Position numbers and translations under genes: made by a program
The notes under the pieces: model-generated
The model's input: the letters and a program-made list of their open reading frames with translations, nothing else
What the model was told of the DNA's origin: nothing
The model's database searches: none
DNA from: Sphingobium nicotianae
Lineage (GTDB): Bacteria; Pseudomonadota; Alphaproteobacteria; Sphingomonadales; Sphingomonadaceae
Direction of reading: 5' to 3'
DNA: 64,000 nt
Assembly: GCF_018603885.1 (NCBI RefSeq)
Contig: NZ_JAHGAW010000015.1
Location: forward strand, 1 to 64,000
Part shown: piece after piece, positions 43,638 through 52,088 of the stretch
Numbering within the stretch: position 1 is the stretch's first letter
Layout: each line of letters opens with the position of its first letter

Positions 43638-45002
43638 GTGACTGAAGCGAAGATTGGGAACACAATCGAAACGCCCACCATGCCAGCCGACCCAGATCCG
43701 GACGACACTAGCCGGCGCGGCTGGTACACGGTCATCCTCCTGGGCATCGTCTCGACGCTCTCCTTCGTCGACCGGGGTGTCATGGCGCTGTTCGTCCAGC
43801 CCATGAAGCGTGATTTCCACCTGTCCGACACCGAGGTCAGCCTCCTGCTCGGGCTGGCCTTCACCATACCTTATGTGATTGTTGGCTTCCCGATGGCCCG
43901 CTTCATCGATCGGGGCAGCCGCCGCAACCTGATCGCGGGCTGCCTCGCGGTGTGGAGCTTCGCGACGGGCGCTTGTGGTATCGCCCAGAATTACTGGACC
44001 CTGTTCGTCTGCCGCTTCGTGACCGGCGGCGCGGAGTCCGTGAACACGTCCGGCTCGCTGTCCATGATCGCCGATTGCGTCCCGCGCGAGAAGATGCCGC
44101 GCGCCTTTGCCATCCAGTCGGCCGGCGTCGCGGGCGGCGCCGCCCTGTCGCTGCTGATCGGCGGCGTGCTCTATGGCCTGCTGGTCAAGGTGCCGCCAAC
44201 CCATGTGCCTCTCATCGGCGTGATCCACAACTGGCAGCTGGTGTTCATGATCGTCGGCATTCCGGGTTTGCTTGTCGCCGGACTGATGTTCTTCACCGTG
44301 CCCGAGCCGCGCCGCAAGCGCGGCACGCGGCCGGGCGGCTATCCGCTGCGCGAGGTGCTGAGCCTGGTAAAGCAGCAGCAATCACTGCATCTGCCCTTGC
44401 TCGGCGGCATGCTCCTGCTGGCGATCATGACCAGCGGCTTCGCGGCCTGGATGCCGGCCTTCTACGAGCGCACCTATGGCTGGGGACCGGAGAAGGTCGG
44501 CCCGATGCTGGGCGCGGTCTCCCTGTTCACCTCGATCATCGGCCTGATCGCCGGCGCCCGGCTGGCCGAATGGTTCGGCAAGCGCCGGGACGATGCCAAT
44601 CTGCGCGTGCTGTTCCTGGCGCACCTGCTGTCGCAGCCTTTGCTCATCATCATGCCGCTGATGCCCAATCCCTGGCTGGCGCTGGGCTGCGCGGCCATTT
44701 CCGGCGTGTTCGGCGTGATGGGCGGGCCGGGCTTCAGCGCGGCGATCCAGATCACCACGCCCAACGAGATGCGCGCGCAGATCAACGTCATGTATGCCGC
44801 CAGCATCACCGCCATCGGCGGGTCGGTAGGGCCGACCCTAATCGGCTTCCTGACCGACTTCGTCGCGGGGTCGGAGGCGGATCTGCGCTATGTGCTGGTC
44901 GCCGTGAAACTGCTGTTCGGGCCGCTCGCCGTCTACCTGATCTGGAGGTCGATGGCGCCCTACGGCAAGCTGTTCCGTCAGGATCTGGACGAAGCGCGCT
45001 AG
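43638..45002 (+). CDS. MFS transporter, spinster-like
   Basis: A 454-residue major-facilitator carrier with 12 predicted membrane helices. The first-helix motif FVDRGVMALFVQPMKRDFHL, then MARFIDRGSRRNLIAGC (the loop 2-3 signature) and RFVTGGAESVNTSG place it in the spinster-like group common in sphingomonads. It probably moves an organic anion or degradation intermediate across the inner membrane. The start is a GTG at 43638, eight bases after GGGGAGGA; the nearer ATG (43630) closes after three codons. A GC-rich hairpin follows at 45029. The substrate is not predictable. Confidence 0.88.
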   Translation: MTEAKIGNTIETPTMPADPDPDDTSRRGWYTVILLGIVSTLSFVDRGVMALFVQPMKRDFHLSDTEVSLLLGLAFTIPYVIVGFPMARFIDRGSRRNLIAGCLAVWSFATGACGIAQNYWTLFVCRFVTGGAESVNTSGSLSMIADCVPREKMPRAFAIQSAGVAGGAALSLLIGGVLYGLLVKVPPTHVPLIGVIHNWQLVFMIVGIPGLLVAGLMFFTVPEPRRKRGTRPGGYPLREVLSLVKQQQSLHLPLLGGMLLLAIMTSGFAAWMPAFYERTYGWGPEKVGPMLGAVSLFTSIIGLIAGARLAEWFGKRRDDANLRVLFLAHLLSQPLLIIMPLMPNPWLALGCAAISGVFGVMGGPGFSAAIQITTPNEMRAQINVMYAASITAIGGSVGPTLIGFLTDFVAGSEADLRYVLVAVKLLFGPLAVYLIWRSMAPYGKLFRQDLDEAR

Positions 45003-45028
45003 AGCCATTCCCGATCGAAGGGGCCGGT

Positions 45029-45108
45029 GCTCCTGCGAAAGCAGGAGCCCAGGGCGGCTAGGGACGGCACATGCGGCCTGAGCTCCTGCCTTCGCGGGGG
45101 CAATGAGA
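45029..45108. repeat. Hairpin repeat downstream of MFS gene
   Basis: GCTCCTGC-GAAA-GCAGGAGC (45029-45048) is a perfect 8-bp stem with a stable GAAA tetraloop, 27 bp after the MFS stop. A related unit GAGCTCCTGCCTTCGCGGGG lies at about 45080-45099. Such CTCCTGC units are dispersed repeats in this group. The first may act as a transcript 3' end, though no T-run follows. Confidence 0.65.
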
Positions 45109-45249
45109 TTACGGACGGCTGCCTTCCGTGCCACTTTCGCGCCCTCGTCACGCATTCCGCTGGTCGAAGGCTCTTTTCAGCTCCCATCAATCCGTTTCCA
45201 CCGCGCAAGGAAAACTTGCACACGCCTGCCTTGTAATTATCCGCCAATA

Positions 45250-45273
45250 AAGTATCTGCATATGCAGCTAATT
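45250..45273. promoter_or_regulatory. Palindrome upstream of marR-emr operon, likely MarR operator
   Basis: A perfect 12-bp palindrome CTGCATATGCAG (45256-45267) extends as an imperfect palindrome over 24 bp (AAGTAT...GCTAATT). It is 15 bp upstream of the MarR start codon, where MarR-family repressors typically autoregulate and control the linked efflux genes. Confidence 0.65.
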
Positions 45274-45287
45274 ATGAGGCAGATGAA

Positions 45288-45776
45288 ATGGCGCGATTCG
45301 GTATGGACATTTGCGTGGGGCCCTTTTCCCCGGGCCGCATGATCCGTCGCCTCGCGAAGATCGCGACAGCCCATGTGGAATCCCGCCTGGAATCGCGGTT
45401 TCGCGAGCTGGATCTGGGCTTCACGCAGTGGATCGCGCTCAAGGTGATCCATGACGGCGTGGTCAGCACGGCCGGCGAGCTGGCGCGGGAGCTAGGCATC
45501 ACCACCGGCGCCACGACGCGCCTCATCGACACGCTGGAAGAGCATGACCTGCTGTTCCGCGATCGGGGCACGGCCGACCGGCGCGTCGTCAAGCTCTCGC
45601 TTACCGATGCCGGGCGCAAGGTGACGGCCGCGCTGCTGCCCGACGTGATCAACGCCTGGACCGAGATCTTCGAGGATGTCGACCAGCCGGAAGCCGAGGC
45701 GTTCGTCGCCACGCTGAAGAAGATGTTCGCGACCGCCGAGCGGCTGGAGAACCGTGCCGAGGAGGTGGTGCTGTGA
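45288..45776 (+). CDS. MarR-family regulator of the efflux operon
   Basis: A 162-residue winged-helix repressor. The recognition region AGELARELGITTGATTRLID lies near residue 60, and the wing RDRGTADRRVVKLSLTDAGR near residue 90, the MarR signature. It probably binds a toxic small molecule and de-represses the three efflux genes that follow. Its stop overlaps the GTG start of the next gene (GTGA), so it is the first gene of a four-gene operon. The upstream palindrome 45250-45273 is the likely operator. Ligand unknown. Confidence 0.9.
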   Translation: MARFGMDICVGPFSPGRMIRRLAKIATAHVESRLESRFRELDLGFTQWIALKVIHDGVVSTAGELARELGITTGATTRLIDTLEEHDLLFRDRGTADRRVVKLSLTDAGRKVTAALLPDVINAWTEIFEDVDQPEAEAFVATLKKMFATAERLENRAEEVVL

Positions 45777-47212
45777 CCCGCTCCGCTCCCTTCGCGGCGC
45801 TCGCCGCCCTGCTGCTCGCCGGCTGCGCCAGTGTGCCCCATGTTTCGCCGCAGCTCACGCAGGCGACGCCGACCACGATTGGACTGGATGCCGCGGCGCG
45901 CGCGCAGGTTTCCGACACATGGTGGACCGCGTTCGGCGATCCCCAGCTCGACCGCCTGATCGCGATGGGCGTCGCAGGCAATCCCGACCTGGCTGGCGCG
46001 CTTGCCCGCGTCCGCGCCGCGCAGGCCACGATTGGCGCCCGGCGCGCCGATACCCTGCCCCAGATCGCGGCCAGCGCGAAGGCGCCGCGCCAGCGTTATC
46101 CGGAGAATTACATCCTGCCGCCACCGCTCGGCGGATCGACGTTCTGGGTACCGCAGATCGAAGCGACACTCGACTGGGATCTGGATCTGTTCGGCCGCAA
46201 CAAGGCGGCCTTGGCGCAGGCACGCTCCAATGCCGCAGCCACCGCGCTCGATGCGGAAGCCGCGCGGCTTACGCTCACCACCGCGATCGCGCAGACCTAT
46301 GTCGGCCTTGCCCATGCCGAGCGCCAGATAGCGGTCGCCGACGGTTTCGTGCAGACGCGCGGTCAGGCGCTGTCGCTGGTCGAGACACGCGTGAAGAGCC
46401 AACTCGCCAACAATATCGACCTGCAGCAGGCGCAAACCCTGCTCGCCGAGGCGCAGCAGGCCAAGACCCGCGCCGTCGAACAGCGCGACACGATCGTCCA
46501 TGCACTCGCCGCTTTGGTCGGCCGTGGCCCGGATTTCTATGGCCAGATCACGGCGCCGACGCTTGCCTTCGACAGCCCGCCAGTGGTGCCCGATGTCCTG
46601 CCTGCCGACCTGCTCGGCCGCCGGCCGGACCTGCTCGCCGGGCAAGCCCGGATCGATGCCGCCATGGCCGGCCGCCAGATCGCCAAGGCGGAGTTCCTGC
46701 CGAACATCAGCATCCAGGCGCTGGCAGGGACACTGGCGCTCGGCCTCGGCAACGCCTTCAAGCCCGGCTCAACCGAGTTCGGCGTCGGCCCGGCAATCCA
46801 CTTGCCGATCTTCGAAGGCGGCCGGCTCAAGGCCAATTATATCGGCGCGACGGCAGGCATCGACGAAGCGATCGCCTCCTATGACGGCGCAGTCGTGAAA
46901 TCCGTCCGCGATGCCGCCGACGCCATCACCCATGTCGGCGCGGCCGATCGCGATCTTGCCGATCAGGCTCGCATCGTCGGCGGCCTGCGCGAGACCGTAC
47001 GCCTCAATCAGGTGCGCCTCGACACCGGGCTCGGCTCGAAGCTGGACACGATCGACTCCGGCTTCCGCCTGCTCGAGGCGGAGCAGGCGCTCGTCACGCT
47101 CCAGGCCCAGGCGTTCACGCGCCGCATCCAGCTCATCGCCGCTCTGGGCGGCGGCTTCGATCCCAACGCGCCGCGCGTCGCGGCAACCAGTGCAGTGGAC
47201 CCCCAATCATGA
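45773..47212 (+). CDS. NodT-family outer-membrane efflux lipoprotein
   Basis: A 479-residue TolC-like channel. The lipoprotein signal (ALAALLLAGC) has its cysteine near residue 18. Two OEP repeats follow, with WWTAFGDPQLDRLI near 50, an LGRRPDLLAGQARIDAA motif, and VGPAIHLPIFEGGRLKANYIGATAGI. It forms the outer-membrane duct of the efflux pump whose other parts are the next two genes. The start is GTG at 45773, overlapping the marR stop; its own TGA overlaps the emrA-like ATG. Confidence 0.92.
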   Translation: MTRSAPFAALAALLLAGCASVPHVSPQLTQATPTTIGLDAAARAQVSDTWWTAFGDPQLDRLIAMGVAGNPDLAGALARVRAAQATIGARRADTLPQIAASAKAPRQRYPENYILPPPLGGSTFWVPQIEATLDWDLDLFGRNKAALAQARSNAAATALDAEAARLTLTTAIAQTYVGLAHAERQIAVADGFVQTRGQALSLVETRVKSQLANNIDLQQAQTLLAEAQQAKTRAVEQRDTIVHALAALVGRGPDFYGQITAPTLAFDSPPVVPDVLPADLLGRRPDLLAGQARIDAAMAGRQIAKAEFLPNISIQALAGTLALGLGNAFKPGSTEFGVGPAIHLPIFEGGRLKANYIGATAGIDEAIASYDGAVVKSVRDAADAITHVGAADRDLADQARIVGGLRETVRLNQVRLDTGLGSKLDTIDSGFRLLEAEQALVTLQAQAFTRRIQLIAALGGGFDPNAPRVAATSAVDPQS

Positions 47213-48459
47213 CCGACTATAGCAACGAGCGTTTCGACCGCAGCGAGACCATCGAGGAAGAGCGCGTCGAGCTGGCGCAGGCTGCGGACGTGACCGAGGC
47301 GCCGCGACCGCCGGCGCCCCCTGCCGGCAAGCCCAAGGCGCGCCGCACGGGCTTCATCCTGCTTGGCGCGGCCGTCGCGCTCGCCGCGCTCGTCTATGGC
47401 GGCATGCAGTATTTCGCGCCACCGAGCGAGGAGACAGACGACGCCTATGTCAGCGGCAACATCGTCGCGATCACCGCGCGCCAGAGCGGCACCGTGCTCG
47501 CACTCAATGCCGACAATACCCAGGCGGTGCAGCGCGGCCAGAGCCTGATCGAGCTGGACCCGGCGCAACAGGACGTCGCCCTTGCGGCGGCCGAAGCGAG
47601 GCTCGGCGAGGCCGTCCGCTCGGTGCGCTCGGGCCAGTCCGCCGTCGCGGAAGGATCGGCCGAGATCGAGAAGGCCCGCACCGACCTCGCCACCGCGCAG
47701 GCCGACTATGCCCGCCGCAAAAGCGCGGCTGCGGCCGGCGCAATTTCGGGCGAGGAGCTCAGCCACGCCAATGACGCGATCGCCTCGGCCCGCGCCGCCC
47801 TTACGCTTGCGCAGGCGCGCCGCGGGCAGGCCGCCAGCACCGTTTCCGGCACCAGCGTCGCGGGCAATCCGCAGGTGCTCTCGGCCATCGCCGGGCTGCG
47901 CCAGGCCGCGATCAATCGCGCCTATATGACGATCAAGGCGCCGGTGGCGGGCGTGGTCGCGCAGCGCACCGTCCAACTCGGCCAGCAGGTCGCGGCCGGC
48001 CAGCCCCTGATGGCAGTTATCCCGCTGGATTCCGTCTGGATCGACGCCAATTTCCGCGAGACCCAGCTTGCCGACCTGCGCGTCGGCCAGCCCGTGACGA
48101 TCGTGGCGGATGTCTATGGCAGCGCCGTGACTTTCCACGGCAAGGTGCTGGGCCTCGGCGCCGGCAGCGGCAATGCCTTCTCGCTGCTGCCCCCGCAGAA
48201 TGCCTCGGGCAACTGGATCAAGATCGTGCAGCGCGTGCCCGTGCGCATCGCGCTCGATCCCAAGGAATTGCGCGCGCATCCGCTGCGCATCGGTCTCTCG
48301 GCCAAGGTGAACGTCGATACGTCCGTTCGCTCTGGCCCGCTCGTCGCCGCCAGTACACCCCCCGCCGGCGGCACGCAGCAGAGCCTGGACGGTGGCCCGC
48401 AAGTCGACGCCACCGTCCAGCGTATCATCGCCGCCAATCTCGGCGGACGGGTGCGGTGA
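47209..48459 (+). CDS. EmrA-like membrane fusion protein
   Basis: A 416-residue HlyD/EmrA-family periplasmic adaptor. A cytoplasmic N-terminus is followed by one membrane helix (FILLGAAVALAALVYGGMQYF, about 49-69), then a biotinyl-lipoyl-like domain (ETDDAYVSGNIVAITARQSG). A helical hairpin with coiled coil runs about 120-215, and the second lipoyl half contains IKAPVAGVVAQRTVQLGQQV. It bridges the EmrB-like carrier and the NodT channel. ATGA overlap upstream and GTGA overlap downstream mark a tightly coupled operon. Confidence 0.93.
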   Translation: MTDYSNERFDRSETIEEERVELAQAADVTEAPRPPAPPAGKPKARRTGFILLGAAVALAALVYGGMQYFAPPSEETDDAYVSGNIVAITARQSGTVLALNADNTQAVQRGQSLIELDPAQQDVALAAAEARLGEAVRSVRSGQSAVAEGSAEIEKARTDLATAQADYARRKSAAAAGAISGEELSHANDAIASARAALTLAQARRGQAASTVSGTSVAGNPQVLSAIAGLRQAAINRAYMTIKAPVAGVVAQRTVQLGQQVAAGQPLMAVIPLDSVWIDANFRETQLADLRVGQPVTIVADVYGSAVTFHGKVLGLGAGSGNAFSLLPPQNASGNWIKIVQRVPVRIALDPKELRAHPLRIGLSAKVNVDTSVRSGPLVAASTPPAGGTQQSLDGGPQVDATVQRIIAANLGGRVR

Positions 48460-50000
48460 GCGACGCAGCCCAGAGCAGCGGCCCCGCGCCACTGCGTGGC
48501 CTCTCGCTCGGCCTCGCCGCCTTCGCGCTGGCGCTCGGCACCTTCATGCAGGTGCTCGACACGACGATCGCCAACGTCTCGCTGCCCACCATCTCCGGCA
48601 ATCTCGGCGTGTCGAGCGACAGCGGCACCTGGGTGATCACCGCCTTCGCGGTCGCCAATGGCGTCATCGTGCCGCTCACTGGCTGGCTGATGATGCGCTA
48701 CGGCGTCGTGCGCACCTTCACCGTCTCGGTACTCGCCTTCACGGTGGCGTCTTTCCTCTGCGGCATCGCCTGGGACCTGCCCTCTCTGGTGATTTTCCGC
48801 GTTCTCCAGGGCGGGGTCTCGGGGCCGATGATCCCTGGCAGCCAGGCGTTGCTGCTCGCCATCTTCCCGTCCGAAAAGCGCGGCACGGCGCTCGGCATCT
48901 GGTCCGCGATGACGCTCGCCGCGCCGATCTTCGGTCCCGTGATGGGCGGCTATATCTCGGACAATTATCACTGGGGCTGGATCTTCCTGATCAACGTGCC
49001 GCTGGGCCTCCTCACTGGCGGGATCACCTGGATGATGCTCGCCAAGCGCGACACGCCGACCCGCAAGATCCCGGTCGACAAGGTCGGGCTGCTGCTGCTC
49101 ACCTTCTGGGTGTTCAGCCTGCAGACCATGCTCGACCTCGGCAAGAATCGCGACTGGTTCAATGACCCGTTGATCGTCGTGCTGACCATCTTCGCCGCGA
49201 TCGGCTTCGCCGCCTGGGTGATCTGGGAACTGACCGAAGGCCAGCCTGCCGTCGACCTGACGCTGTTCAGGTCCCGCAATTTCACCTTCGGCGTCATCGC
49301 CCTCTGCCTCGGCTATGCGCTGCTCTTCGCCAACAATCTGTTGCTGCCGCTCTGGCTCCAGACACAGATGGGCTACACCGCCACATGGGCCGGCCTCGTG
49401 GCCGCGCCCGCCGGGCTGGTGGCGGTCGTCACCACGCCGCTGATCAGCAAGCTCAAGGTCGACGCGCGAATCATGGCGACCATCTCCTTCCTTTGCTACG
49501 GCGCCTCCTTCCTGATGCGCAGCCATTATACGCCAGACGCGACCTTCTTCACGCTGGCCGCGCCCATGCTGCTGCAGGGCGTCGCGATGACCACCTTCTT
49601 CGTGCCGCTGCTCACCATCCTGCTGGACGGCCTGCCACCCGAGCGCATCCCGTCGGCAAGCGGGGTCTCCAACTTCGCGCGCATCACCGCGGGCAGCTTC
49701 GCCGCCTCGCTCGTCACCAGCTATTGGGACCGGCGCGAGGCGCTGCATCAGACCCGCCTCGCGGAATCGGGCAGCCTCTTGTCTCCCCTGTATCGTGAGG
49801 CGCTCGCCCGCCTGGAGAGCCTTGGCCTCAATCCGCAGCAAGCCGCCGGATCGATCTCGCACTCGATCGCCAACCAAGCCTATCTCCTGTCCACGCTCGA
49901 CATCTTCTGGGCATCAGGCTGGATGGCACTGGCGATGATCGCGCTGGTCTGGTTCACGAAGCGCCCCAAGCCTAGCGATCATGCCATCGCTGCGGATTAG
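48456..50000 (+). CDS. EmrB-like DHA2 MFS drug exporter
   Basis: A 514-residue DHA2-family (14-helix) proton-driven exporter. The N-terminal motif FMQVLDTTIANVSLPTISGN, then WVITAFAVANGVIVPLTGWL and GRxxG-like loop elements, are typical of EmrB/QacA. With the preceding adaptor and channel it forms a tripartite pump expelling hydrophobic toxic compounds. The start is a GTG overlapping the emrA-like stop. Last gene of the marR operon; a degenerate palindromic repeat follows at 50046. Confidence 0.93.
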   Translation: MSDAAQSSGPAPLRGLSLGLAAFALALGTFMQVLDTTIANVSLPTISGNLGVSSDSGTWVITAFAVANGVIVPLTGWLMMRYGVVRTFTVSVLAFTVASFLCGIAWDLPSLVIFRVLQGGVSGPMIPGSQALLLAIFPSEKRGTALGIWSAMTLAAPIFGPVMGGYISDNYHWGWIFLINVPLGLLTGGITWMMLAKRDTPTRKIPVDKVGLLLLTFWVFSLQTMLDLGKNRDWFNDPLIVVLTIFAAIGFAAWVIWELTEGQPAVDLTLFRSRNFTFGVIALCLGYALLFANNLLLPLWLQTQMGYTATWAGLVAAPAGLVAVVTTPLISKLKVDARIMATISFLCYGASFLMRSHYTPDATFFTLAAPMLLQGVAMTTFFVPLLTILLDGLPPERIPSASGVSNFARITAGSFAASLVTSYWDRREALHQTRLAESGSLLSPLYREALARLESLGLNPQQAAGSISHSIANQAYLLSTLDIFWASGWMALAMIALVWFTKRPKPSDHAIAAD

Positions 50001-50045
50001 TCGGCACGGACGGAACCGACCGAAATGGGATGGGGAACAGCCATT

Positions 50046-50067
50046 AGCCCCCCCTTCAAGGGAGGGA
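50046..50067. repeat. Degenerate palindromic repeat downstream of emrB
   Basis: AGCCCCCCCTTCAAGGGAGGGA is a shorter relative of the CCCCTCC-type hairpin seen at 2775, 9297, 9390, 16419 and 16490. It lies 46 bp after the efflux operon. Possible transcript-end hairpin, no T-run. Confidence 0.55.
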
Positions 50068-50125
50068 CTCCGTGTCTCTAAAAGCGTCGCATCCTGTCAG
50101 TCCGCATTGGTTCCAGGAGGCAAAC

Positions 50126-50275
50126 ATGCGGAAGATCATGGCCGTCATGCCCAGGTTCTATCGGGACATTATCAGGCCTGCCGCTTTCTTTCCAAAAGTT
50201 CATGTCCACGCCACGCTCCGGATGGGCAAGATCTCCCATACAGGACCTGCGATCCGGACTGGACCGCGAGCCTGA
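50126..50275 (+). CDS. Possible small protein upstream of His-rich peptide gene
   Basis: A 49-residue open frame (MRKIMAVMPRFYRDIIRPAA...) with a good AGGAGG six bases before its ATG. It ends 11 bp before the His-rich peptide gene. It is basic, with no signal peptide or known domain. The good ribosome-binding site is the only support, so it may be a leader peptide or spurious. Confidence 0.3.
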   Translation: MRKIMAVMPRFYRDIIRPAAFFPKVHVHATLRMGKISHTGPAIRTGPRA

Positions 50276-50286
50276 AGGAGAACATC

Positions 50287-50445
50287 ATGAACCGTCGCCT
50301 GATCATTGCCGGCCTTGCATCGCTGGCAGCCATCGCCACGCCGCTCGCCGCGCAGGCTGCGACAGCGCCGCTCGCCAAGCACCACCATCATCATCACGCC
50401 AAGAAGGCACCCACGGCCGCCCCGGCCGCCGCTCCCAAGAACTGA
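50287..50445 (+). CDS. Tiny exported peptide with natural hexahistidine
   Basis: A 52-residue peptide with AAGGAG seven bases before the ATG. A signal peptide (LIIAGLASLAAIATPLAAQA, residues about 5-24) leaves a mature segment of about 28 residues. That segment carries six consecutive histidines (LAKHHHHHHAKKAP) and ends in Ala/Pro/Lys. Periplasmic His-rich peptides of this kind can bind Ni, Cu or Zn ions, so metal buffering is a reasonable guess, as is acid buffering. It precedes another tiny gene at 50540 with the same MNRR start. Small size and composition make homology calls unreliable. Confidence 0.7.
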   Translation: MNRRLIIAGLASLAAIATPLAAQAATAPLAKHHHHHHAKKAPTAAPAAAPKN

Positions 50446-50539
50446 ACGGTTCCGACCGGAGCCGGCGCGCGGCGTCCCCCTCGCTCCCCGCGCTGGCTCC
50501 GGTCGACCCGCCGCCCTGACTGGACGGGAAAGGACAAGG

Positions 50540-50701
50540 ATGAACCGCCGAAATCTCACGGTTTCCCTGCTCGGCTGCGCATCCATGTTCTGCGCCGTGG
50601 TGGCCTGGTGGCTCTCGCACGGTCCGGTTCCATCGACGGCCAGACCGCTCGCCGCGCATCACCAGATGAGCACGACCACGCCCCGCTCCGTCCTGACCTG
50701 A
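50540..50701 (+). CDS. Tiny membrane or exported peptide
   Basis: A 53-residue peptide (MNRRNLTVSLLGCASMFCAV...) with AAGGA about six bases upstream of the ATG. One hydrophobic stretch (residues about 7-25) could be an uncleaved membrane anchor or a signal peptide, and LLGC could serve as a lipobox-like site. The tail is Ser/Thr/Pro-rich (ARPLAAHHQMSTTTPRSVLT). Its MNRR start resembles the preceding small gene. It ends 7 bp before the convergent sensor-kinase gene. Function unknown. Confidence 0.55.
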   Translation: MNRRNLTVSLLGCASMFCAVVAWWLSHGPVPSTARPLAAHHQMSTTTPRSVLT

Positions 50702-50708
50702 AGGCCAA

Positions 50709-52088
50709 TCAACCCGTTACCGGAAGCAAAATTTCCACTGCAAAGAGATCGTCGCGTCGGCCGAACCGGAGTACTCCCCCGTGCATTCGGGCGACCGCCG
50801 CGACGAGCGAGAGGCCGAGGCCAGCTCCCGCAATCCCCCGCGAGGAGTCCAGCCTTCCAAACCGGCGCAAGGCTTCGGTCTCTCGTTCCACCGGAATTCC
50901 TGGCCCCTCGTCGGCCAGTCCGATCAGGGCCTGCCCATTCTCCTTCGCCAGATAGAGCGTCATCCCTCCCGCCCCATATTTGAGCGCATTGTCGATCAGG
51001 TTCGACAAGGCCTGACCCAACAGCTCGCGATGCACCGGCAGCGAGGCCGGCGTCTCGATCGATACGATCAGCTTGCGGCCCTGTTCATCGACGAGTGGCT
51101 CGTAAAGCTCCCCAATATCCGCGAGCATCGCGCCGAGATCAGTACGCGCGAAGCGGTCACGGCCGATGCCGGCTTCCATCCGGCTGATCTCGAGTGCAGT
51201 GCCGAGCATCGCCAACAATTCGTCGGCCTCTCGGCTGATGCCGTCGATCGCGCCGCGCAGCGCCTCTGGCTCCTCAGTCTCCATCGCCCGGTCGATGCGG
51301 GCGCGCATCCGCGTGAGTGGCGAGCGCAGGTCATGCGCGATGCTGTTCGTCACAGTCCGCAGTTCCAGCAGCAGGCCGCCGATCCGGTCCAGCATCGTGT
51401 TGATCGCGCCGCCGAGCACATCGAAACTGTCGCCCGAGCCGTCGAGCGGCACGCGCCTGTCGATATCCCCGGCGCCGACGCCCGCCGCCGCCGCCGCGAT
51501 ATGCGCGATCCGCCGGTCGATGATGTGGACCACCAGCCAGGCGCCGACCAGCGCCAGCGGGAGCGCCATGAGCAACGCCGTGAACAGTGCGTCCTCGACC
51601 GTGCGCCTGATCTGGTCACTGTCATCCGTGCGCTGGCCGACCAATAGCCGCCGTCCGTCGGGCAATTGCGCCGCCGCGATACCGAAGGGTGCCGGCTGGT
51701 TGTCGCCGATCCGGTAGAGATCGATCTTCAGCCAGTGGGTCCCGATGCCGACATTGGGTGGCCAGACCGACAGATTGCCGGCGATCCGCTTGCCGTCCTG
51801 GTCGGCGAGCAGGACCACGGCGTCCTTTTCGCCACTTGCGCGCTCCGTGATGGCCCGCTGAAGCGCGCCATCGCCCTCGTCCCGACCGATCGCCAGCAGT
51901 GTATCGCGTCCCTGCGTGGCGATGGCGCTGTCCGCTACGTCGAGATCGGCGCGCACCAGCTGGGTGACGGAGAGCAGGAGCGCCGCCCCGAACAGGATTT
52001 CGAGCAGCAGGATCAGCCCGATGAAGCGGACGTGCGAGGAGCGCAGCCAGCGCATGCCCCGCGCCGGTCGAACCGCCGTTCCGCTCAT
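50709..52088 (-). CDS. Sensor histidine kinase
   Basis: A 459-residue membrane kinase. Membrane helices at about residues 20-44 and 168-190 enclose a periplasmic sensor of about 120 residues, followed by HAMP (about 190-243). HisKA has SIAHDLRSPLTRM with phospho-acceptor His252. The ATPase has the N box QALSNLIDNALKYG, G1 GLADEGPGIP and G2 GAGLGLSLV. It should phosphorylate the response regulator encoded upstream, whose stop overlaps its ATG (ATGA). Order PDZ protein - regulator - kinase. The ligand is unknown; nearby mprF/acvB genes make envelope stress or cationic peptides plausible. Confidence 0.92.
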   Translation of the reverse strand: MSGTAVRPARGMRWLRSSHVRFIGLILLLEILFGAALLLSVTQLVRADLDVADSAIATQGRDTLLAIGRDEGDGALQRAITERASGEKDAVVLLADQDGKRIAGNLSVWPPNVGIGTHWLKIDLYRIGDNQPAPFGIAAAQLPDGRRLLVGQRTDDSDQIRRTVEDALFTALLMALPLALVGAWLVVHIIDRRIAHIAAAAAGVGAGDIDRRVPLDGSGDSFDVLGGAINTMLDRIGGLLLELRTVTNSIAHDLRSPLTRMRARIDRAMETEEPEALRGAIDGISREADELLAMLGTALEISRMEAGIGRDRFARTDLGAMLADIGELYEPLVDEQGRKLIVSIETPASLPVHRELLGQALSNLIDNALKYGAGGMTLYLAKENGQALIGLADEGPGIPVERETEALRRFGRLDSSRGIAGAGLGLSLVAAVARMHGGVLRFGRRDDLFAVEILLPVTG

